This document shows, piece by piece, positions 9,363 to 14,812 of a stretch of DNA of 14,812 nucleotides. Position numbers and translations under genes: made by a program. Origin of the DNA: Larix sibirica. Lineage: Eukaryota > Streptophyta > Pinopsida > Pinales > Pinaceae. Where the stretch lies: positions 15,440-30,251 of the forward strand of contig NWUY0300002189.1 of NCBI GenBank assembly GCA_004151065.3. Direction: 5' to 3'. Within the stretch, counting starts at the first letter, position 1; every line of letters begins with the position of its first letter. The notes under the pieces were generated by a model. It saw only the letters and a list, made by a program, of their open reading frames with translations, ran no database searches and was not told the DNA's origin.

Positions 9363-10670
9363 AAAATGATAAAAAATTTCCATAATCTAAAATTTGTGGA
9401 GATAGACTTCCTTTCGACATTACAACTAAAAATATATATAAAAATAAACCTCTTTTTCCAAATAAAATGTGGTGACAAGATACCCAAAGTTTGGTGGTGT
9501 TTCCTTACTTTCCTATCCATACAACGATGGGAAGAAACACTCCACCATTAAACAACCACCAACCACACCATATGGCAGGTTTTTGAGTGGATTGAATGAT
9601 ACACATATGACTTTATTCTAATAGAAATAATAAAATATTATTTAGATAAAGAGTTAATAAAATATTTTATTTCAATTTTAAAGATATCACAAGTTTTTCT
9701 TAATTTTTTAATACGGATTTGATTAATGAGAAAAAAAGTCCTCTTCTCGGCGACAGTGGGGACTAAAAAGGATCATAACCACCCAATTGTACTCTCAAGT
9801 ATCCAAGGACGTCTTCTTTAGACGACAAAAACCCAACATGAATCGAACATGCAGCCATGGGGTCAAAGCATATGACTATTTCCGTGACTTTCCAAAAGAA
9901 AATCTCCTCCAACCAGCCCATGAATATGTACCTTTACCTAGGAATTGCACCATCTTTATTTTCTAAAAAATAATGCTATGATAAAAGACATATAAGCCAT
10001 TTTAGGCCACTTTTGCGAAGCCTTTGAACTTGATCTTGATGAATTGAGAAGATACAATTATTGAAACGAGTTATTTAAATGTTTAAAGTTGTGTACTTTT
10101 TCAATTATTATCATCGAAATTTGATACCTGTATTATTCTACTTGGATTATTCTAATTGGATTGTGAAATTTTAACCTTTTTTTAAGAAAAAAATTGCAAT
10201 TTCTATTGCATTAGGGAATGAAAATCATATTCTTAAGGTGTTCAAATCACAATACACATAAAGCAGCTATAGGTACTTATTGCACTTATACAACCATAGG
10301 TGCATCCTACACTTACAAGAATAAAATTACATCATTAATGTACAATATTGCTTGCTCTTTATCGAATACTTTTTGATCTTTCCCTTTATTCCTTTGAACT
10401 TCTTCTCACTCTTTTCAAGTAATAATCATAGTAACTAACTATGAATTGGAAGGTGGGAGAGCAACATCAATTGAAAGAATCAGTTTCTTATCTAAATTGA
10501 AGGTATCAATTCCATGATTTCATTTGGTTCTACCTAAAAGAGCATCATCTACTACAACCTCATTGAAAGTGGAAAGTCCAATATCCATTTCCTATACTTT
10601 ATTCATCGATAAAGGTCTAGATTCCGTAATTGACAAGTGTGATCTTATTATTTTGACCAACATATGGTTT
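9363..10670. other. Non-coding stretch with a GC-richer island
   Basis: Mostly AT-rich with short shadow frames only. At 9730-9930 the base composition is less AT-rich. It holds a CGTCT-TCTTT-AGACG hairpin (near 9810-9825) and, on the minus strand, GCATG-TTCGATT-CATGT. That has the exact shape of a tRNA T-arm with a 7-nt loop, but no matching anticodon or D arm was found, so no tRNA is called. The lower end may contain the decayed tail of the adjacent minus-strand LINE. Confidence 0.35.
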
Positions 10671-11473
10671 CGATTTGGTTCTTTGGTTTTTGGAAGGATG
10701 AGTTAGAGCATGGGGACAAGTAGCTTGTAAATGTCCTAGAACATGAGATCTACTATGAAATGTTGTATTCTCATAATCCACAACTTGTATATATTTAATG
10801 TTCTTCTAGGTGAGAGTCATTGTGTATGGAAGAAACTTACTAAGGTTTATCTTAACACAAATGCATGTATATGTACATAAACCTGCTACTGCTCATTCAA
10901 GATATTTTTTTTATGTAAGTGCCCAAAGCATTCCCGATATCCTTAGTATTTGATAAATACCAAAAATGTAATGGAAAAATTGTTAGACAAACCCAAATTG
11001 GAATTTGAGTAACAAACATAGTGTTAGGATTGAATTCTGGGAACCAAGGAATTATACAAAGTCTGACACTTCCCTGAAACCAAGGATCCTCCTCAAACAC
11101 TTGCACATAATCAACATGATCATAGAAATGAACAACACAAAATCCCTTTGAGCATAAATACATCTCACAATTATTTTTCCAAATCTAATGAATCCATTAA
11201 AACAAAGTTGATCCAGTAGGCCAATACCCATTAAATCTACATATAATTGAATTTTTTCATATATGAATGTAGATAGGTTACCACTAGTGCAATAATCTCC
11301 CCCAACACCACCTCTTCATCATGCTCCACTATATAAGAACTATGAATAGGAGAAGGCTTTGAAGCATTTGGATTGGTAGAGTTATTTTTTACTGCATCCT
11401 TAAATGAAATAGGGTTGGAAGTTGATGGCATCTTTGAACCCACCACTTCTCCTTGTAATCACAACACCAAATG
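10670..11473 (-). pseudogene. LINE ORF1-like protein fused to ubiquitin tail
   Basis: Read from 11473 downward, the first nine codons are the end of a ubiquitin unit (codons 68-76: HLVL, stop, LQGE where ubiquitin has HLVLRLRGG). The frame continues directly into VVGSKMPSTSNPISFKDAV, a Ser/Asn/Pro-rich leader, then EHDEEVVLGEIIALV. After a damaged linker with stops (about 11237-11165), a DUF4283-type domain follows: WKNNCEMYLCSKGFCVVHF, DHVDYVQVFEEDPWF, LCIIPWFPEFNPNTM, IPIWV, then GNALGTYIK (to about 10900). After another frame change comes ICVKINLSKFLP, YENTTFHSRSHVLGHLQATCP, a degenerate CCHC knuckle keeping Gly-His and the last Cys, and SKPYVGQNNKIT. DUF4283 plus knuckle is the usual ORF1 layout of plant L1-type LINEs, where it binds element RNA. 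No reverse transcriptase was seen below. Family assignment is confident; inactivity is clear. Confidence 0.75.
11469..11473. repeat. Left target-site duplication AAATG
   Basis: AAATG precedes the LTR start and matches 12479-12483 after its end. Five bases is the usual duplication size for LTR-retrotransposon integrases. It corresponds to ubiquitin codon 68 and two bases of codon 69 on the minus strand. Confidence 0.85.
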
Positions 11474-12478
11474 TGTAACACCCCATTTTTACCCCATAAC
11501 GTAATTTTGTAAATGTGGATGATATGGCTAGAAGCCAAACATGAACGGTGTAATTATGTAGATTTTATATTTAATATAACATGCGACTACTACAAACTAA
11601 GAAGGATGAAGAAGAGATAGGGGGCGATCCTTCCACAAGGGGTGAGAGTGACCATCTTAATATGGGGATTGGAGGGAGTAAATATGTCCAACACCAAGTA
11701 TGCCACTTGTCCAACTCTCCTTAGAAANTCTCCTTAGAAAAGGGGGAAAAGTGTCCAACCACATGAATTCCAAGTGGCTAGTTCCCATCAACCTTGGTGT
11801 CACTTGGCTAGTCTCAACCATGCATATAAAAATAGAGAGTTATCCCATCATTCTTTCATTTTGATTCCTGTCACAAACAATCATTCTTCTTGGTAGACCT
11901 TAACCACTTGCATGAGAACCATTTTCATCGGTACTTCCATCATCGTAACACCATTATTCTCCATGTTGGATCCATCATTGCTGTCAGACCCAAATTCCCC
12001 AATGGTTGTTTCACCATCACTAGAATTGTGGGTGGAAACCAGATGGAGAATAGAGGGTTGGGTAGCTATAGCAGGAACTCAATACCTTCTTGTGGATGGG
12101 TAGCCCCAGCTCGGGGGTGGCTTTGTCAAAGAATTATATGGCTTGATAGAGCCTATGGCCATGAGGAACGTCCTTGGTTTGCAGTTAGCTGGATGTATTT
12201 TTCAGATAAGTTCCTCACCTGTTGAAATGCATGGTATTTATTTCTGATTGTATTAATTATTTCCACTGTATAAATTATGTAACTGAATTAATGGCAATGT
12301 ATATGCATTTTATGGGGATAGTTAGCAGAGCTTTCATTTAATAAATTATAATTATCTCTGTTGTAAATGTATAATTGAAATCAATAGAAAAATGATATTA
12401 CATATTAGAGGATAATTTAGTCATTAGATTCAATACCCCATGACCTAAAGTCATCATGAGGTCATCAGGTATGTGACA
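11474..12478 (+). mobile_element. Solo LTR inserted in the ubiquitin unit
   Basis: The 1005-bp segment begins TGTAACACCCC and ends GGTATGTGACA, imperfect inverted ends with TG...CA termini typical of plant Ty3/gypsy LTRs. It is flanked by the 5-bp direct repeat AAATG (11469-11473 and 12479-12483). The host sequence resumes in register on both sides, as a ubiquitin reading frame. No gag, pol, primer site or second LTR is present, so this is a solo LTR left by LTR-LTR recombination. Open frames inside (for example 11890-12225) are incidental. An N at 11727 sits between two copies of TCTCCTTAGAAA, so the true length is probably about 992 bp. Confidence 0.85.
11825..11834 (+). promoter_or_regulatory. 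TATA box of the solo LTR
   Basis: TATAAAAATA lies about 350 bp into the LTR, the usual position for the U3/R junction. Transcription would start around 11855-11865, near TCCTGTCACAAACAATC. It reads on the plus strand, opposite to the LINE ORF1 remnant. Confidence 0.5.
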
Positions 12479-12483
12479 AAATG
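12479..12483. repeat. Right target-site duplication AAATG
   Basis: This copy follows the LTR end and reads CATTT on the minus strand, encoding His68 and the start of codon 69 of the ubiquitin unit. Confidence 0.85.
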
Positions 12484-12684
12484 GATACTTGAGTCTTTAC
12501 ATAAGTTATAGGCAGACAACCAAGAGTGGTCTTCTAGTTGTTTACCATGAATAATGAGATGCTGATGAGCTAGAGGAACTCCTTGTAAAATATACACTTG
12601 TTGATTTAAATATACCACATAATCATTTGAATTCATCCACAAAGTTATAGTATTCGTAATAAGAGTCTTCACCATAATCTGAAA
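12479..12684 (-). pseudogene. Ubiquitin unit, codons 1-68, N-terminal fusion partner
   Basis: Ubiquitin is a 76-residue tag; when fused to the front of a protein it is cut off after its last glycine by deubiquitinases. Here the minus-strand frame aligns with ubiquitin codon by codon without gaps: FQIMVKTL (family MQIFVKTL), TNTITL, QGVPL, HLIIHGKQLEDH, SAYNLCKDSSIH. Counting the nine codons beyond the LTR, I count 34 of 76 positions identical to canonical ubiquitin. Lys6, Lys48, Lys63, Ile44, the GKQLED loop, Tyr59-Asn60 and His68 are kept. Lys11, 27, 29 and 33 are replaced. The start Met is Phe. The frame is open from codon 1 to the insertion at codon 68/69. The residues after codon 68 in this piece come from the LTR. 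Upstream codons do not resemble a preceding ubiquitin repeat, so this is a single unit and not polyubiquitin. Confidence 0.85.
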
Positions 12685-13495
12685 ATCGATTCTTTTAACA
12701 ACTAAGAAATAGATACTAAGAAAATCCCTCTCATCCTATGATGAAGGATAACATGCCAAATTGCTCTCACAAACGTCATACGTCAAATACAACCTTTTCA
12801 AAACATGTGACCATGTTGTTGTCTAAAAGTACTAAGACTGCTGATAGAAAAAAAAAAAATCATTGTTGTAAATGCCTCCAAAGTCAACAAATATGCCTTG
12901 GGGTGGATTTTGGGTTAACACCTAGTCAACCTATTTGTGCATATGAAATGTGATGATATTATTGCAAGTGGTAAACATTCTTAACTACTGCTAAACATTG
13001 TAATAAAATTAGGTCTGGTTGTACAACATATCAAGAACATTTGTAATGGAATAGTTTCAGGTCCATTATGACTTCTTGATTTTCAGTGGTGAAGGGGATT
13101 TCTGATTCTTAGAAGAATGGAAAACAAAAAAAGTTAGATATGATTATAGAAACTACTTAAGAAATCATATTTACGGTAAAAGTATGACAAATAGAAATCA
13201 TGTTTAAGATAACAAGTATGAGAAATAGATTTATGTGAAATGTAATTGGGTTGGTTAAAAGGTAATATTAAAAAAAATGGTTTGGTGTACCTATTACATG
13301 TTGGATTTTATACCACGTTTAGTTGTTATAAAGTATATGATTTAGTTGTTGAACATTATGGAGGAATGGTGAAGGCATTTGAAGGAGGGGAACATGGTTT
13401 AGTATTTCCATAGTCTTGTAGCTTCCCCTTGTACTTTCCTTTGACATCTTTGATGCTTCCTAGCATAATGGACATAAACATGGACCTAGTGGACT
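12685..13495. other. Region upstream of the ubiquitin-ORF1 fusion
   Basis: If the LINE remnant is collinear, its 5' untranslated leader should lie here on the minus strand, but no promoter was recognised. The plus strand has a 71-codon open frame (12738-12953) of odd Lys/Cys-rich composition that I treat as chance, and a run of about 12 A (12848-12859). The rest is AT-rich with no recognised gene. Confidence 0.35.
13161..13227. repeat. 33-bp imperfect tandem duplication
   Basis: GAAATCATATTTACGG... (13161) is followed by GAAATCATGTTTAAGA... (13194). Each unit ends in AAGTATGA(C/G)AAATA. The period is 33 bp with a few substitutions. Confidence 0.6.
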
Positions 13496-13499
13496 ATAG

Positions 13500-14209
13500 A
13501 TAGGATCAGGTCATTGGACATATTTGAATAATTTCAAGTCCCACAAGGAATTGCTTGAGATCTCAGAAATATTCAAGGCATTTAATGAAGTTATAAAGTC
13601 TGTAGAAAAAATGGGTTTTCTTAGCCATTTGATAGTGTTTATAGTGAATCACATCCTTTATCCCTCAATTTGGACAAGATTTCTAGAACTCCCAATTTGT
13701 CATGTGATGACCCTCATTTTATTTTTTCAGATCTTGGCATAAATGTGTCTATGGACAAAATCCAGGTAGGGACTATTGTTTCTAGTGTCGGTTCAGAACT
13801 TAGGTCTTTGTTAAGGGTATGTTCTCCTAGTGGTTCTATGCAGCATCAAGTTGCTATCTTTGTGAGGTTGTTGGTTGGACTTAACTATAACCCTCCCCAC
13901 ATGAGTCCACTTGAACAAGAAGTTATAATTAATGGTGTTTCGGCTATGGGTGACACAAAGCACATCATGGATCTGGTATCCAAGTCCAATGCGAATTTAG
14001 GTGAGGGTTCATGGGCTCTCAAGGATTATCATAGTGTTCTAGAGGTATTTGGGACTAAGGAAAGTAGTTTATATTTTTCAATTTTGGCAAGTGAGATCAA
14101 TCACCTAGGTGTAATCAATCTCTTCTTGAATGATTTAAAATGGCCATTGATCATGATTTATAAATCGCGGAGGTTAATCCATGATGGATTTGGTAGTTGT
14201 TTGATATGA
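13500..14209 (+). pseudogene. Unrecognised coding remnant with one frameshift
   Basis: I do not recognise this protein. A first frame (13500-about 13615) reads LNNFKSHKELLEISEIFK and FNEVIKSVEKMGFL, a helix-forming, charged stretch. Near the A-run and TTTTC at 13606-13625 the sensible reading moves to another frame. That frame stays open from 13625 to 14209: PFDSVYSESHPLSLNLDKIS, CDDPHFIFSDLGINVSMDKI, then mixed hydrophobic and charged sequence with ordinary amino-acid composition. The combined length is about 235 codons. No zinc finger, membrane segment or catalytic motif stands out. It runs up to the presumed LTR start at 14202, so its true C terminus is probably cut off. It could be a host gene exon or part of an unfamiliar transposon. 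Confidence 0.4.
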
Positions 14210-14548
14210 CCCAAGAGAGGAATATATGGGGTTAAATGTGTATGATATGACCACATGGGGGCATATATGAGTCTAATGTATATGTAATAGGGTCATCCTA
14301 ATGAAGGGGACTCATATGTAATGAGTGGATATGTATATATAGACATAATGTAGTCATTGGGAAGGGACATGTGAAATGATTATGTGAATGTCTTGAGATA
14401 TTTGGAGAAGGATATCATATTCTTTAATAAGTTATTTCGTAACTCATCTTTCTCTTATATATATTGGAGTTGTGCTCCACGTTTACATTGTTGTACATGG
14501 TGTGTACTCTTGTCTCTTATGCTATCTTAAGCATGTTGGTTCATAACA
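14202..14548 (+). mobile_element. Probable Copia-type 5' LTR
   Basis: The termini TGATATG...CATAACA are inverted with one mismatch. A TATA box and a Met-tRNA primer binding site sit in the right places, giving a 347-bp LTR. The start is slightly uncertain because TGATATGACC occurs at both 14202 and 14243 (a 41-bp imperfect tandem repeat, 14202-14242 and 14243-14283). No internal coding sequence can be read beyond the N at 14576, and no partner LTR lies in the window, so target-site duplication cannot be checked. The Copia assignment rests on LTR size and primer site only. Confidence 0.6.
14334..14341 (+). promoter_or_regulatory. LTR TATA box
   Basis: TATATATA lies about 130 bp into the LTR, within GTGGATATGTATATATAGACA. 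It would place the transcript start near 14365-14375. Confidence 0.4.
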
Positions 14549-14550
14549 TT

Positions 14551-14575
14551 TGGTATCATAGCAATGTTATGAACC
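14551..14575 (+). other. Primer binding site, initiator Met-tRNA
   Basis: It starts two bases after the LTR end. TGGTATCATAGC differs at one base from the plant initiator Met-tRNA complement TGGTATCAGAGC. By eye about 19 of 25 positions agree with the longer complement. The 12-nt core is the loop of a 13-bp hairpin with arms 14538-14550 and 14563-14575. Confidence 0.7.
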
Positions 14576-14576
14576 N

Positions 14577-14596
14577 ATATATATATATATATATAT
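14577..14596. repeat. (AT)10 microsatellite next to an N
   Basis: Ten AT dinucleotides directly follow the ambiguous base 14576. Such runs often stop assembly, which probably explains the N. Confidence 0.9.
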
Positions 14597-14812
14597 GGGA
14601 AGAGGAGGCCACAAACCCTTATTTTCCATGATGAGAGAAGCTCCAAGCCCAAAAATATAAGATTGATGAGTCATTTCACAAATGACTAGTATGTTTATCA
14701 CAAAATTTGGCAACAAGTGGGGCGGTTTGGTGGATCCAAACATCCTGATGTATGTGATATCCTTCAGTACATACCAATCATTTAATATTCCCACCACCTG
14801 TATTGCTTCTTT
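14597..14812 (-). pseudogene. Unrecognised open frame running off the window
   Basis: The minus strand is open from the window edge (14812) to about 14597 without a stop, about 72 codons. It reads KEAIQVVGILNDWYVLKD at the start, then TKPPHLLPNFVINILVI, MTHQSYIFGLGASLI and NKGLWPPLP. The composition looks like real protein: Pro-rich turns, Trp, balanced hydrophobics. I cannot name the family. It lies just inside the presumed LTR element but on the opposite strand, so it is either a nested element or unrelated DNA joined across the N. The frame dissolves into Ile-Tyr repeats in the AT run. Confidence 0.35.

Noticed and set aside
9860-9880. Minus-strand TAGTCATATGCTT identical to a 13-nt stretch near the 5' end of plant 18S rRNA
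   Set aside because: Flanking bases do not match rRNA on either side, so it is probably coincidence.
10524-10706. 60-codon plus-strand frame
   Set aside because: The minus strand here continues the LINE ORF1 remnant (knuckle and SKPYVGQNNKIT), so the plus frame is a shadow.
11890-12225. 111-codon plus-strand frame
   Set aside because: It lies wholly inside the solo LTR, downstream of its TATA box, and has no domain; LTRs commonly hold chance frames.
12738-12953. 71-codon plus-strand frame rich in Lys, His and Cys
   Set aside because: The Lys run comes from a poly(A) stretch and the Cys spacing fits no zinc finger I know.
1-14812. CRISPR arrays, rRNA genes, bacterial operons or ribosome binding sites
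   Set aside because: No regularly spaced short repeats with unique spacers, no rRNA signature, and the element types and intron point to a plant nuclear genome.

Overview
The window reads as repeat-rich, AT-rich nuclear DNA of a land plant. The evidence is remnants of several plant retrotransposon families, decayed CCHC and DUF4283-type coding regions, long non-coding stretches, and an RNA-binding-domain fragment split by a short GT-AG intron. A gymnosperm-sized genome is my guess, from style only. I see no intact gene. Nearly every coding stretch has stop codons or frameshifts.

Layout. 1-880: degenerate satellite-like repeats (clearest pair 177 bp apart). 880-2520: non-coding, with a possible SINE remnant and a strong hairpin (2185-2221). 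2525-2720, minus strand: part of an RRM RNA-binding domain in two exons around a 62-bp intron. 2720-4500: mostly unassigned, with a 54-bp tandem duplication. 4509-9058: a decayed, probably non-autonomous Ty3/gypsy element made of a truncated 5' LTR, Met-tRNA-type primer binding site (PBS), gag, zinc knuckle, protease, an unknown open frame, polypurine tract and 3' LTR, with no reverse transcriptase. Within it 6616-7746 is repeated, apparently exactly, at 7748-8878 across a single N, almost certainly unmerged assembly overlap. 9059-10670: non-coding with small repeats.

10670-12684, minus strand, is the most interesting part. A ubiquitin-like coding unit of exactly 76 codons is fused in frame to a plant LINE ORF1-like protein (serine/asparagine-rich leader, DUF4283-type domain, degenerate CCHC knuckle). 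It was later split by a solo LTR (11474-12478) that duplicated 5 bp at ubiquitin codons 68-69. Removing the LTR and one target-site copy restores the ubiquitin register up to its terminal Gly-Gly position. This implies a retroelement whose ORF1 was made as a ubiquitin fusion, cleavable by host deubiquitinases.

13500-14209 holds an unrecognised, once-frameshifted coding remnant. It abuts a probable Copia-type LTR (14202-14548) whose primer binding site sits in the loop of a perfect 13-bp hairpin. An N and an (AT)10 run follow. The window ends in an unrecognised minus-strand open frame that runs off the edge.

The three Ns (7747, 11727, 14576) all mark suspicious joins, two with duplicated flanks, so structure across them should be read with care.
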